DNA of 64,000 nucleotides from Paenalcaligenes sp052103955 (GCA_052103955.1 JBQELO010000008.1:1-64000); one strand, 5' to 3'. Positions 34,588 to 43,905 are shown, counted from the stretch's first letter. Made by a program: numbers and translations. The notes: generated by a model not told the origin, from the sequence alone.

Positions 34588-34698
34588 GTGAATGCTTGTG
34601 GTTTTTATTCATGGTACTTAGTACTGTAGCATCATTTAGCAAGCGAGCTAATGCGTTACACTTAAGGATGATAAATACTTCTTCTATTGGATTGCACT

Positions 34699-35181
34699 AT
34701 GCCTTCTTTTGACGTTGTCTCAGAGGTAGACAAACAAGAGCTGAAAAATGCCGTGGACCAAGCCAACCGTGAATTGGTGAACCGCTTTGACTTTAAAGGC
34801 ACCAACGCACGCTTTGAGTTAGATGAATATGTGGTGACACAATACGCACCTAGCACTTTTCAATTGACACAAATGACGCCTATTTTGCGTGCGCGTATTG
34901 CAGCGCGAAATATCGACGTACGTTGTTTGGAAACGGCTGATTCGCTGGAAAACGTAGCTGAAGCTCGTCAAGCGATTACCGTCAAACAAGGTATTGATCA
35001 GCCTACCTCCAAGAAATTGATTGCCGCGCTTAAAGCCGCGAAAATCAAAGTTGAGGCTCAGATTCAGGGTGAAAAGCTGCGTGTTACCGGAAAAAAACGC
35101 GACGACTTGCAACAGGCCATCGCTTTGCTAAAACAAAGCGATGTAGAGTTGCCGTTGCAGTTTGAAAACTTCCGCGATTAA
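34699..35181 (+). CDS. yajQ: YajQ-family nucleotide-binding protein
   Basis: A 160-residue cytosolic protein. ATG 34699 (MPSFDVVSEVDKQEL) is the universal start of the family; the in-frame ATG at 34687 lacks context. Two ferredoxin-like domains with NRFDFKGTNARFEL and QIQGEKLRVTGKKRDDLQQAI are conserved, and the C-terminus LPLQFENFRD is typical. Members bind c-di-GMP, tRNA or GTP in different species and affect virulence or phage replication. The role here is unknown. Confidence 0.96.
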   Translation: MPSFDVVSEVDKQELKNAVDQANRELVNRFDFKGTNARFELDEYVVTQYAPSTFQLTQMTPILRARIAARNIDVRCLETADSLENVAEARQAITVKQGIDQPTSKKLIAALKAAKIKVEAQIQGEKLRVTGKKRDDLQQAIALLKQSDVELPLQFENFRD

Positions 35182-35194
35182 GTGGCTTACGCCT

Positions 35195-35956
35195 TTAGGG
35201 GCGTAGTCGGTAGCCAGTACGGAAAATCTGGGCGATGACTGCTACACACAGCAGCATAAATAAGCAGGTCATGCCCAGACTTAATGCCACATTCACGTCG
35301 GCCACGCCGTAAAAGCTCCATCTGAATCCGCTTACTAAATACAGTACGGGGTTCAACAGGCTGACGTTTTGCCAAAAACTGGGCAGCATGTCCACGGTGT
35401 AAAAGCTACCCCCTAAGAAGGTCAGCGGGGTAATGATCAACATGGGCACTAACTGCAGTTTTTCGAAGTTATCTGCCCATAAGCCCACAATAAAACCTAG
35501 CAAACTGAAGGTCAGTGCCGTCAGTAGCAAAAAGGCGACCATCCAAAATGGGTGTTCTACATGAAAAGGCACGAAAATTTTGGCGGTAATCAAAATGATG
35601 GTGGCCAAAATAATAGACTTGGTCGCGGCCGCACCCACAAAACCTAAGGTGATTTCGGTATAGGACACGGGCGCCGATAAAATTTCGTAAATAGTGCGTG
35701 AAAACCGTGGGAAATAAATACCAAACGAGGCATTAGACACACTGTGTGTGAGCACCGATAACATGACCAAACCTGGCACAATAAACGAGCCGTAACTTAC
35801 CCCTTGTACTTCGTGAATACGCGGGCCTATGGCTGCGCCAAACACCACAAAATACAGAGCAGTAGAAATGACGGGTGCAATAATACTTTGCAGCAAGGTG
35901 CGTCGGGTACGTGCCATTTCAAACTTATAAATAGCGAATAAAGCACGTAGGTTCAT
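35195..35956 (-). CDS. ABC-2 type transporter permease (YadH-like)
   Basis: A 253-residue permease with six membrane helices (LLQSIIAPVISTALYFVVFG, FIVPGLVMLSVLTHSVSNAS, AAATKSIILATIILITAKIF, FLLLTALTFSLLGFIVGLWA, LVPMLIITPLTFLGGSFYTV and a C-terminal helix). The SNASFGIYFPRFSRTIYEIL and PLTFLGGSFYTVDMLP motifs are typical of YadH-type exporters. It overlaps the end of its ATPase gene (ATGA), forming a two-gene exporter of unknown substrate. Confidence 0.93.
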   Translation of the reverse strand: MNLRALFAIYKFEMARTRRTLLQSIIAPVISTALYFVVFGAAIGPRIHEVQGVSYGSFIVPGLVMLSVLTHSVSNASFGIYFPRFSRTIYEILSAPVSYTEITLGFVGAAATKSIILATIILITAKIFVPFHVEHPFWMVAFLLLTALTFSLLGFIVGLWADNFEKLQLVPMLIITPLTFLGGSFYTVDMLPSFWQNVSLLNPVLYLVSGFRWSFYGVADVNVALSLGMTCLFMLLCVAVIAQIFRTGYRLRP

Positions 35957-36891
35957 GCCGGTTTCTCCATGAGGCTGACAAAGATTTCTTCCAATGAGCT
36001 GCGGTGCGTATCTATATCTTGTACGGGGATATGGTGCAGCTCAATGGCTTTAAGAATGTTGGCAATGCTTAGCTGGGCATCATCGGTTTTGTAGTGGTAG
36101 AGCAAGGCCATACCGTCTTCAGCGAGGACTAAGCCTAAATCGGCGAGGTCATCGGGTAGGGCGGTAATGGGGTTCTGTAATTGCAAACGCATGGTTTTTT
36201 CACCAAATTTTTGCATCAGTTGTTGCTTGTTTTCTACCAGCAGCAATTTACCGCCTTGAATAATGCCTACGCGGTCAGCTAGGTCTTCGGCTTCTTCGAT
36301 GTAGTGGGTGGTCAAAATAATCGTGACACCTTGATCGCGCAATTGGCGTACCAGTGCCCACATATCTTGGCGCAGGCTCACATCCACACCCGCGGTAGGC
36401 TCATCCAAGAATAGGATGGCAGGCTCGTGGGAGAGGGCTTTGGCAATCAGTACACGGCGCTTCATGCCACCCGATAAGGCGATTTGTGGGCTAGAGCGCT
36501 TATCCCACAAGCTTAGGCTTTTAAGGATTTTTTCTATAAGTTCGGGGTTGGGGGCTTTGCCAAATAAGCCACGGCTAAAGCTTACGCTGTTCAGCACATT
36601 TTCAAAGCTTTCAGCGCCAATCTCTTGAGGTACCAAGCCTATGCGCGACCGGGCTTGCCTGTATTGGCGTTTGTAATCAAAGCCATCAACCGTCACAGAA
36701 CCGTGGCTGGCGTTTACCAGTCCGCATATAATGCTAATGAGCGTGGTTTTGCCGGCACCGTTTGGGCCTAACAAGGCAAAAATCTCACCGCGTTTAATAT
36801 TCAGGCTGACATTATCCAGTGCTTGGAAGCCATTGGCATAGCGCTTAGATAATCCGTCAATCTGTATAACAGTAGAGTCGGATGTGTTCAT
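35953..36891 (-). CDS. ABC transporter ATPase (YadG-like)
   Basis: A 312-residue ATPase. Walker A LLGPNGAGKTTLISIICG, signature ALSGGMKRRVLIAKAL, Walker B AILFLDEPTAGVDVSLR and the His-loop TTHYIEEAEDLADR are complete. A C-terminal extension of about 80 residues ends SLEEIFVSLMEKPA. ATG 36891 is preferred because it gives the usual short N-terminus before the core; ATGs at 36903 and 36915 are also in frame and none has a strong ribosome-binding site. It is co-transcribed with the permease. Confidence 0.94.
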   Translation of the reverse strand: MNTSDSTVIQIDGLSKRYANGFQALDNVSLNIKRGEIFALLGPNGAGKTTLISIICGLVNASHGSVTVDGFDYKRQYRQARSRIGLVPQEIGAESFENVLNSVSFSRGLFGKAPNPELIEKILKSLSLWDKRSSPQIALSGGMKRRVLIAKALSHEPAILFLDEPTAGVDVSLRQDMWALVRQLRDQGVTIILTTHYIEEAEDLADRVGIIQGGKLLLVENKQQLMQKFGEKTMRLQLQNPITALPDDLADLGLVLAEDGMALLYHYKTDDAQLSIANILKAIELHHIPVQDIDTHRSSLEEIFVSLMEKPA

Positions 36892-37015
36892 GGAGTTTGG
36901 CATGAATGCGGACATCAAAAATAGGAATATCCTCTAGTATACGTGCCTCGCTACGGATGAGCGCTAGTAGCAAAGTCGTGACTGGGGGTTTGGCTAAAAG
37001 GTAGGATGGTAAAGG

Positions 37016-37552
37016 GTGGATCTGCAAATCTTCAGTGCCGAGGCTGAGCAAGCTTATATGGATCGCGCGCTAGAGCTAGCGATGCAGGCATGGGCGTGTG
37101 GGGAAGTGCCTGTGGGTGCTGTGGTAGTAGACACACAAGGGAAAATCATCGGCGAGGGGTATAATCGTACAATTACCACGCCAGATCCTACTGCACATGC
37201 CGAAATAGTGGCCTTACGAGCCGCTGCAGTGAATGTAGCAAATTACCGGCTGCCAGGCGCCAGTGTGTATGTCACGCTAGAACCCTGTGTAATGTGCATG
37301 GGAGCCATGTTGCATGCGCGTGTGGGCAGAATAGTCTATGCTGCTACGGATCCTAAAACAGGGGCTTGTGGCAGTGTTTTATGCTTGCAGCAGCAGTCCC
37401 AGTTAAATCATCAAACCACTGTTGAGCAAGGCCTGCGCGAAACCGAGGCGGCCGATTTATTACGACGTTTCTTCAAAGAACGGCGTGCTCAGCATAAAGC
37501 GCAACGTAAGGCGTGCGATGGCGAAAGCCAAAACGATAGCGAAAAAGCGTAA
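37016..37552 (+). CDS. tadA: tRNA(Arg) adenosine(34) deaminase
   Basis: A 178-residue zinc deaminase making inosine at the wobble position of tRNA-Arg(ACG). The zinc site and proton shuttle are HAE (His61, Glu63) and PCVMC (Cys91, Cys94); the N-terminus has AMQAWACGEVPVGAVVV and the C-terminus DLLRRFFKERRAQHK. The GTG at 37016 has only a close AAAGG; ATG 37058 would give a more compact N-terminus and is a real alternative. Unrelated to Tad pilus genes despite the name. Confidence 0.95.
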   Translation: MDLQIFSAEAEQAYMDRALELAMQAWACGEVPVGAVVVDTQGKIIGEGYNRTITTPDPTAHAEIVALRAAAVNVANYRLPGASVYVTLEPCVMCMGAMLHARVGRIVYAATDPKTGACGSVLCLQQQSQLNHQTTVEQGLRETEAADLLRRFFKERRAQHKAQRKACDGESQNDSEKA

Positions 37553-37635
37553 TTCACTTGTAGATCTGCCTTGTCAGCGTTGGCTGTAGGGCACATTCTC
37601 TTGTTTTTTGTTTAATTAAGTGAGCCAGCGAAACC

Positions 37636-38580
37636 ATGAGTCAGCATCATCCACATTCTTGTACATGCAGTGCCCATCATCATGACCATGATGCGATTTA
37701 TGTGATTTCGCCGTCCAGTGCTGTCAAGGAAGCTGCCCAGCTGGAAAGGGCGACACAAAGCTTGAAAACGCTGGGTTTTGAAACGGTACTGGATCAAGAC
37801 GTATTGGCGCGACATCAACGTTTTGCTGGCACAGACGAACAACGTTTGGCCGCTATTGAGCGTTCTATCCATGTAGAACAAAACATTGTGTTAGCCAGCC
37901 GTGGTGGTTACGGTATGTCTAGATTGTTGCCTCAGATTAACTGGAAAGCCATAGCCGATAGCGGTAAGCGCTATGTGGGGCACAGTGATTTCACCGCCTT
38001 TAACTTAGCGTTATTGGCACAAACCGGCGCCATTAGCTACGCCGGCCCTTGCGCAGCCTTTGACTTTGGTGCGCCAGAGGTAGACGACTTAACGGCAGAC
38101 TTGTTTGCCGAAACCATGCGTCACGAGTTAGAAGTGCTAAGTTTTGAGTCCTTTGGCTCAGATCCCGTCGATGAGCGCGGTGTGTTGTGGGGCGGAAATA
38201 TGGCCATGTTGTGCTCACTAATGGGCACGCCGTATTTTCCCAACATAGAAAAAGGCATTTTGTTCTTGGAGGATGTGGGCGAGCACCCATACCGCATCGA
38301 ACGTATGTTTAGCCAATTACTGTATTCCGGTGTGCTGGATAACCAGCATGCCATTGTGTTGGGTGATTTTAGTAGCTACAGACTTAGTGACGACGACCAA
38401 GGTTTTGACTTGGATGCCGCCATTCAGTGGTTACGAGCCCACACAAAAACGCCAATTATTCGTGGTTTGCCTTATGGGCATACCGAAGTCAAAGCCACCT
38501 TGCCAGTAGGTAAGCAGGTGGGCGTGGCTTGGGAAGATGATATGGCGTATTTATTGATAGACGAGCACCACCACGACTAA
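37636..38580 (+). CDS. ldcA: LD-carboxypeptidase (S66) with a His-rich N-terminus
   Basis: A 314-residue serine peptidase that removes D-Ala from murein tetrapeptides during cell wall recycling. The nucleophile is Ser117 in RYVGHSDFTAF after the ASRGGYGMSRLL strand; the glutamate is in FLEDVGEHPYRIERM and the histidine in GLPYGHTEVKATLPVG. The first 20 residues are unusual, rich in His and Cys (HHPHSCTCSAHHHDHD), and the C-terminus ends EHHHD, which suggests metal binding. No signal peptide, so cytosolic. Confidence 0.92.
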   Translation: MSQHHPHSCTCSAHHHDHDAIYVISPSSAVKEAAQLERATQSLKTLGFETVLDQDVLARHQRFAGTDEQRLAAIERSIHVEQNIVLASRGGYGMSRLLPQINWKAIADSGKRYVGHSDFTAFNLALLAQTGAISYAGPCAAFDFGAPEVDDLTADLFAETMRHELEVLSFESFGSDPVDERGVLWGGNMAMLCSLMGTPYFPNIEKGILFLEDVGEHPYRIERMFSQLLYSGVLDNQHAIVLGDFSSYRLSDDDQGFDLDAAIQWLRAHTKTPIIRGLPYGHTEVKATLPVGKQVGVAWEDDMAYLLIDEHHHD

Positions 38581-38605
38581 AGGCGTGCTTGTTAGGGGAG
38601 TGTAT

Positions 38606-38627
38606 GGGCTGTGCTTTGTCACAGCCC
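38606..38627 (+). terminator. Weak terminator-like hairpin after ldcA
   Basis: GGGCTGTG (38606-38613) pairs perfectly with CACAGCCC (38620-38627) around CTTTGT, followed only by TTG. It lies between ldcA and ybiT; the short T run makes it a weak terminator at best. Confidence 0.4.
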
Positions 38628-38671
38628 TTGCTACACTTGAAGGTTTTAGTTTTTAGCGAATTATAAATAGC

Positions 38672-40273
38672 GTGATCTCCACTGCAAATCTCACCATCCA
38701 ATTTGGTGCCAAACCTCTTTTTGAAAATGTGAACGTCAAGTTCGGCGGCGGTAACCGTTACGGCTTGATTGGTGCCAACGGTTCGGGCAAATCTACGTTC
38801 ATGAAAATTATCGGCGGCGACTTAGAAGCCTCTTCCGGTAACGTGACGCTGGATCCGGGCCTGCGTATGGGTAAACTGCGTCAGGATCAGTTTGCGTTTG
38901 AAGACCAACGCGTGCTGGATGTGGTCTTGATGGGGCACACAGAAATGTGGCGTGTCATGAGTGAGCGTGATGCCATTTATGCCGATCCTGAAGCCACTGA
39001 AGAAGACTACTTAAAAGCGGCCGATCTGGAAATTCAATTCGCTGAGTTCGATGGCTACACGGCTGAATCGCGTGCGGGTGAATTGTTGCTGGGCTTGGAA
39101 ATTCCGGTTGAGCAGCACACTATGCAGATGTCGCAAATCGCACCCGGCTGGAAGCTGCGTGTATTGTTGGCTCAGGCATTGTTCTCTAACCCTGATGTGC
39201 TGCTGCTAGACGAACCTACCAACAACTTGGATATTCATACTATCCGTTGGTTGGAAGACGTGCTGAACAGCTACCAAAGCACCATGATTATCATCAGTCA
39301 CGACCGTCACTTCTTGAATCAGGTGTGTACGCACATGGCTGACTTGGATTACGGCGAACTGCGTGTGTACCCGGGTAACTACGATGACTACATGCTGGCC
39401 TCCACACAGGCCCGTGAGCGTCAACTGAATGCAAACGCCAAAGCTAAAGAGCGCATTACTGACTTGCAAGACTTTGTGCGCCGTTTCTCGGCCAACAAAT
39501 CCAAAGCCAGACAGGCCACTGCACGTATTAAGCAAATCGACAAAATTAAGTCTGACACCGTAGAGGTGAAACCCTCTTCACGTCAGAACCCTTACATTCG
39601 CTTTGAGCAAACCAAACCGCTGCACCGTTTGGCAGTGAAAACCGAGCTGGTTAGCAAAGATTACGATAGACCCATTGTGAGTCGTTTGAACTTGGCAGTA
39701 GAAGCCGGTGAGCGTATTGCTATTGTGGGTGCAAACGGTGTGGGTAAAACCACCTTGCTGCGTATGCTGGCACAAGATTTGGCGGCTGATTCGGGCACCT
39801 TGACGTGGTCTGAAAACGCCGACATTGGCTACATGGCGCAGGACGTATCGGATCAGTTCGCTACTGACGTCAATTTGTTTGATTGGTTGGGCGAGTTCCG
39901 TAAAGCTGGGGATGACGATCAAGCCATGCGTTCTGTGTTGGGGCGTTTGTTGTTCTCGGCAGATGAAATCAATAAATCGGTCAATGTGTTGTCTGGTGGC
40001 GAGAAAAACCGCTTAAGCTTTGGTCGCTTGATGCTGGGCAGACACAACGTATTGTTGATGGATGAGCCTACCAACCACTTGGATATGGAATCCATCGAGT
40101 CCTTGCAAATGGCATTGGAGAAATACCCCGGCACGTTGATCGTGGTATCCCATGACCGTGAGTTCGTAGGTGGTGTGGCCCAACGTATTTTGGAAGTGAT
40201 GCCTAACGGTAAGATCGAAGACTTTGTAGGTAACTACGACGATTACTTGACCTACCGTGGTTTAGATTCCTAA
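38672..40273 (+). CDS. ybiT: ABC-F ribosome-associated ATPase YbiT
   Basis: A 533-residue soluble protein with two ABC domains and no membrane segment. First domain: Walker A GANGSGKSTFMK, Walker B VLLLDEPTNNLDIHTI; second: GANGVGKTTLLR, signature LSGGEKNRLSFGRLML, Walker B LLMDEPTNHLDMESIE. The linker (FVRRFSANKSKARQATARIKQIDKI) is the P-site tRNA-interaction motif. The first domain signature is degenerate (IAPGWKLRVLLAQAL), which is normal for YbiT. ABC-F proteins act on the ribosomal E site. The start is GTG 38672. Confidence 0.95.
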   Translation: MISTANLTIQFGAKPLFENVNVKFGGGNRYGLIGANGSGKSTFMKIIGGDLEASSGNVTLDPGLRMGKLRQDQFAFEDQRVLDVVLMGHTEMWRVMSERDAIYADPEATEEDYLKAADLEIQFAEFDGYTAESRAGELLLGLEIPVEQHTMQMSQIAPGWKLRVLLAQALFSNPDVLLLDEPTNNLDIHTIRWLEDVLNSYQSTMIIISHDRHFLNQVCTHMADLDYGELRVYPGNYDDYMLASTQARERQLNANAKAKERITDLQDFVRRFSANKSKARQATARIKQIDKIKSDTVEVKPSSRQNPYIRFEQTKPLHRLAVKTELVSKDYDRPIVSRLNLAVEAGERIAIVGANGVGKTTLLRMLAQDLAADSGTLTWSENADIGYMAQDVSDQFATDVNLFDWLGEFRKAGDDDQAMRSVLGRLLFSADEINKSVNVLSGGEKNRLSFGRLMLGRHNVLLMDEPTNHLDMESIESLQMALEKYPGTLIVVSHDREFVGGVAQRILEVMPNGKIEDFVGNYDDYLTYRGLDS

Positions 40274-40283
40274 CGGAGTGAGT

Positions 40284-40886
40284 ATGCTGTGCAGTTTGAC
40301 GGGGGTACATCAGTTTGAGGAAGACATCAAACGTAGCCGCTTTTTGGCTTTAGCTGCCCCTGTTAGCACAGTAGAAGACGCTATGCGCTTTTTAGAGGCG
40401 CATAGCGTGCCAGATGCTACACACAACTGCTGGGCCTACAAAATAGGTAATAACTACCGTTTTAACGACGACGGCGAACCCGGTGGAACGGCCGGCAAAC
40501 CCATACTGCAAGCCATAGAAGGGCAGCAGTGCGACGAGGTGGTGGTGTTGGTAATACGCTGGTTTGGTGGCGTAAAACTGGGCACAGGTGGTTTGGTTAG
40601 GGCTTATGGTGGTGTCGCGGCGCAATGCTTGCGACTGGCCGAGAAGCGCGAAATTATCGCGTTGGCTGACGTAGACTGTACCTGCAGTTTTAGCGACATG
40701 GCGTTGGTGCGCTCACGCTTTGAGCAGCACGGTGTGCAAGTCGTCTCTGAAGATTTTGATGCTGAAGGCGTGTTGTGGCGCTTAGCTATTCCCGTAGAAA
40801 ATGTACCTGAATTCGAGAATGCCTTCACCAATATGACGCGTGGGCAAGGCCTGTTCGAAAAAGTAAAAGCGCCTGAAGAACAATAA
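40284..40886 (+). CDS. yigZ: YigZ/IMPACT-family protein
   Basis: A 200-residue protein. ATG 40284 follows GGAG (40275-40278). N-terminal IMPACT domain with the conserved KRSRFLALAAPV, HNCWAYKIG, DDGEPGGTAGKPIL and IRWFGGVKLGTGGLVRAYG, then a ferredoxin-like C-terminal domain. Role unclear; homologues in eukaryotes control GCN2. Ten bases after ybiT, possibly co-transcribed, which fits a translation link. Confidence 0.93.
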   Translation: MLCSLTGVHQFEEDIKRSRFLALAAPVSTVEDAMRFLEAHSVPDATHNCWAYKIGNNYRFNDDGEPGGTAGKPILQAIEGQQCDEVVVLVIRWFGGVKLGTGGLVRAYGGVAAQCLRLAEKREIIALADVDCTCSFSDMALVRSRFEQHGVQVVSEDFDAEGVLWRLAIPVENVPEFENAFTNMTRGQGLFEKVKAPEEQ

Positions 40887-41059
40887 GAATGACGTCTCGT
40901 AGGGATAACGGGTAAACCCCTATGATCGAAAAGGTGCAACCTCATTATACTCTCGGTTGTTTTTGTTGCTGATGGTTATGCAGCGACAACATAGGGCTTG
41001 GCTTGTAGAGAAGTGGGCAGCTTCCGTAAACGCAAGCTTATTCAGATCAAGGAGACATA

Positions 41060-42355
41060 GTGAGTCAACAAAACGAGGCCGCAGTAGCGTCAAAGGTTTC
41101 GCATAAACGCGTACTTATAGCAAGTTTAACGGGTAGTTCCATTGAGTGGTTTGACTACTTTTTATATGCCACCACCGCAGGGTTGGTATTTAATAAAGTG
41201 TTTTTTCCTACCGTTGACCCAGTCGTTGGGTTGATGCTGGCATACCTGTCTTTTGCGCTCACATTTTTTATTCGCCCCTTGGGTGGTTTCATTTTTGCGC
41301 ACATTGGTGACCGTATTGGCCGTAAGCGTACGCTGGTTATTACGCTGTCATTGATGGGAGGTGCAACCGTACTAATTGGTTTGTTGCCTGGCTATGACGA
41401 CATAGGTGTGTTGGCACCGATCTTGTTGATCGTGCTGCGTTTGATTCAGGGCTTGGGTATTGGTGGTGAGTGGGGCGGTGCGCTGTTGTTGGCTTACGAA
41501 TACGCGCCTAAAAACCGTAAAGGTTTGTACGGCAGTGTGCCGCAAATGGGTGTGACCATCGGTATGTTGCTGGCTACGTTGGCCATGACGTTGATGAGCT
41601 TGCTGCCTGATGAAGACTTCTTGAAATGGGGCTGGCGTGTTCCATTTATCGCCAGTGCTGGTTTGGTGTTCTTGGGTTTGTGGATTCGTAACGGCATTGA
41701 TGAAACACCGGCCTTCAAAAAAGCCAAAGAAAGCGGCGATATTTCACGCATGCCTATTATGGAAACACTGACCACGCACCGTCGTGAAGTGTTGATCGCT
41801 ATTGGTGCCAAAATTGTTGAAACCGCTCCGTTCTACATCTTTTCTACCTATGTAGTGAGCTACGCCACAGGCGCATTGGATTTCAACCGCTTTGACGTAC
41901 TGAACGCGGTAACGATTGCTACCTTGGTGACCACTATCTGCATTCCGTTGATGGGGCTGTGCTCTGACTACGTGGGTCGTAAACGCTTGTTTATGCTGGG
42001 TGCCGTGGCAATGGGTCTGTACGCCTTCCCGTACTTCATGATGCTGGATAGCGGCAGCACAACCATGCTGTTGATCGCGACAGTAGTAGGTTTGGGTATT
42101 ATCTGGGCACCTATTACGGCAGTATTGGGTACCATGTTCTCGGAAATTTTCTCAACACGTGTTCGCTACACCGGTATTACCTTGGGTTACCAGATTGGTG
42201 CAGCCTTGGCCGGTGGTACAGCACCTCTGATCGCCACATGGTTGATGGATAAATACGATAACTCGTGGACACCGGTTGCGGTGTACATCGTACTGACAGC
42301 GGTGATTTCGCTGTGTGCGGTGGCCACAGTGAGAGAGCAAAAAACTCAGCAGTAA
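41060..42355 (+). CDS. MHS-family MFS proton symporter
   Basis: A 431-residue transporter with 12 membrane helices. GTG 41060 follows AAGGAGA. It has SSIEWFDYFLYATTAGLVF, FIRPLGGFIFAHIGDRIGRKRTL and IQGLGIGGEWGGALLLAYEYAP, which mark the metabolite:H+ symporter branch (ShiA, ProP, KgtP). These import organic acids, aromatic acids or osmolytes. Position next to a catabolic region would fit an aromatic or organic acid, but the substrate cannot be read. The ribosome-binding site GGAGAC is shared with the genes after 45 kb. Confidence 0.93.
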   Translation: MSQQNEAAVASKVSHKRVLIASLTGSSIEWFDYFLYATTAGLVFNKVFFPTVDPVVGLMLAYLSFALTFFIRPLGGFIFAHIGDRIGRKRTLVITLSLMGGATVLIGLLPGYDDIGVLAPILLIVLRLIQGLGIGGEWGGALLLAYEYAPKNRKGLYGSVPQMGVTIGMLLATLAMTLMSLLPDEDFLKWGWRVPFIASAGLVFLGLWIRNGIDETPAFKKAKESGDISRMPIMETLTTHRREVLIAIGAKIVETAPFYIFSTYVVSYATGALDFNRFDVLNAVTIATLVTTICIPLMGLCSDYVGRKRLFMLGAVAMGLYAFPYFMMLDSGSTTMLLIATVVGLGIIWAPITAVLGTMFSEIFSTRVRYTGITLGYQIGAALAGGTAPLIATWLMDKYDNSWTPVAVYIVLTAVISLCAVATVREQKTQQ

Positions 42356-42390
42356 AAAACAAAGGGGGCGAAAGCCCCCTTGTTGTATTT
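42350..42390. terminator. Bidirectional terminator between convergent genes
   Basis: AAGGGGGC (42362-42369) pairs with GCCCCCTT (42374-42381) around a GAAA tetraloop. The A-rich 5' flank (ctgcgcagtaaaaaacaa region) gives a U run for the minus strand and TTGTTGTATTT follows on the plus strand, so both the MFS gene and the gene at 42399 can end here. Confidence 0.8.
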
Positions 42391-42398
42391 AGCCTTAC

Positions 42399-43235
42399 TT
42401 ACCACATGCGCATATCTTGCGGCACACTGTAGCGCTGCCCGTTGTATTGCAAGCGGCTGCGATTGCTGGTGTTTTCTACTACTTCCTCATCGCAATCGCC
42501 TTCTTCGTCTGCTTTGGCTTCTGACACATTACTTTTGGTGGTGATCAGAATATCGGCACCTCTGTGCTGGTTGGCTTTTCCAATGGCTAAGGTACGTGTC
42601 AGGCTAGAAAACGTACCATTGCACATACCATCCCACTCACCCGTATGGCGTTCTACCTCCAGATTAAGCAATATGGGGCGCAGTGTCGTGTCTTTGAGAT
42701 TGAATAAGAACAACCCTGTTTGATAAAACGGGTTCACACGCGATGCACCTCGGCGCGATAAGCGTACACCAAAGGCCAAACGGCCTTCTACCAATCTATA
42801 TACTGCCGTGTCTATGTCTAGCATGCTTAGGCTAATGGCATCGTCGTCAATAAGTCCTTCGATGCGGTACTGGGCAACAGGGCTTAGGTTGTCATGGCGT
42901 AGAACGGCGACGACTAGATCGCCGGTAGCAAGGTGGTCGCCTTCGTCCGTTAGCAGAGGTAGTGCGACTAAAAGGTGCTCGGGTTGTGCAGGCCATTGTC
43001 TACACACCATGGCATAAGGTGACAGCCCTAGGTAGCTATCAGTAGAGATTCTGGCCGTGGCATCGTCAATAGCAAAGTCTGTCTCGGATGTTTTCTGGGC
43101 CTGAGGGTACAGCGCACGCAAAATTTGCTCGGCACGGTCACCACATTCGTTGTGTTTTTCTTGGGCGAGAGCGGCTGTTGATAGTAGCGATGCTGTAAGC
43201 GTAGTGACAAGCAGGGTGAGCAGGCGGGGGAGCAT
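42399..43235 (-). CDS. Exported protein of unknown function
   Basis: A 278-residue periplasmic protein. ATG 43235 is chosen because GGAA lies eight bases upstream and a signal peptide begins there (RLLTLLVTTLTASLLSTAALAQ, cut after ALAQ near residue 25). The mature part has five or six Cys (ECGDR, MVCRQ, MCNGT, GDCDE) which may form disulfides, and a Ser/Asp-rich end. No family is recognised. It may be co-regulated with nothing: it stands alone between a convergent transporter and a divergent macro-domain gene. Confidence 0.7.
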   Translation of the reverse strand: MLPRLLTLLVTTLTASLLSTAALAQEKHNECGDRAEQILRALYPQAQKTSETDFAIDDATARISTDSYLGLSPYAMVCRQWPAQPEHLLVALPLLTDEGDHLATGDLVVAVLRHDNLSPVAQYRIEGLIDDDAISLSMLDIDTAVYRLVEGRLAFGVRLSRRGASRVNPFYQTGLFLFNLKDTTLRPILLNLEVERHTGEWDGMCNGTFSSLTRTLAIGKANQHRGADILITTKSNVSEAKADEEGDCDEEVVENTSNRSRLQYNGQRYSVPQDMRMW

Positions 43236-43401
43236 AAAAGGGTTCCATGTACGGTATCGTTTTGGGCAATGGTATCGCAGTCTGTGTGGTAATGCGCAAT
43301 GCTTAGGCATGCACTTGAGCCGTATCAACACTTCAAACTTCAGCTACAGGCATAGTAATAATGAAAGCATAAATTATTCACCCTTGTACAAAGGAGCATT
43401 T

Positions 43402-43905
43402 ATGATTCGTGAAGTTGAAGGGGACATCCTGTTGACCCACGCCCAATTAATCGCACACGGCATTGCACCACAAGATCCATTTGATAGTGGTTTAGCTTTG
43501 GCACTACGAGAGCGTTGGCCTTCTTTGGTGCGTGATTATCGTCATGCTGTACGTGCCAATTCTATTAGTCCAGGTGAGGTATGGCCATGGGCTGGTGTGG
43601 ATGAAGATGGTAGTGTGCGTCGCATTTTGAATCTGGTGACCCAGAACAATTTGGGTGATGGCAAAGCAGCTCGTGCGGGTAAAGCTAGCGTGGAAAATGT
43701 ACGTCATGTATTGCAAAACTTGGCGAAGTACGTGCAAGCAGAGGGCATTACTAGTGTTGCATTACCGCGCCTTGCTACGGGTGTGGGTGGCTTAGAGTGG
43801 AACGACGTGAAGCCACTAGTGCAGCAGTATCTAGGTGAGTTGAGTGTTCCCGTGATTGTGTACGAGGTCTATCAGAAGGGCGTAGCAGCAGACGAGAAAC
43901 TGTGA
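43402..43905 (+). CDS. Solitary macro-domain protein (TARG1/DarG-like)
   Basis: A 167-residue single macro domain. ATG 43402 follows AAGGAG. The N-terminal REVEGDILLT, AHGIAPQDPFDSGLA and ILNLVTQN strands and the LPRLATGVGGLEWNDV loop fit the ALC1/TARG1/DarG class that binds ADP-ribose and can remove it from proteins or DNA. The loop resembles the DarG antitoxin (GxGxGGLxW) more than TARG1. No DarT toxin gene is next to it, so a housekeeping de-ADP-ribosylation role is also possible. Substrate unknown. Confidence 0.85.
   Translation: MIREVEGDILLTHAQLIAHGIAPQDPFDSGLALALRERWPSLVRDYRHAVRANSISPGEVWPWAGVDEDGSVRRILNLVTQNNLGDGKAARAGKASVENVRHVLQNLAKYVQAEGITSVALPRLATGVGGLEWNDVKPLVQQYLGELSVPVIVYEVYQKGVAADEKL

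Noticed and set aside
40900..40916. TAGGGATAACGGGTAAA, close to the I-SceI homing site
   Set aside because: It lacks one base of the 18-base site and no homing endonuclease or intron is near; a chance match.
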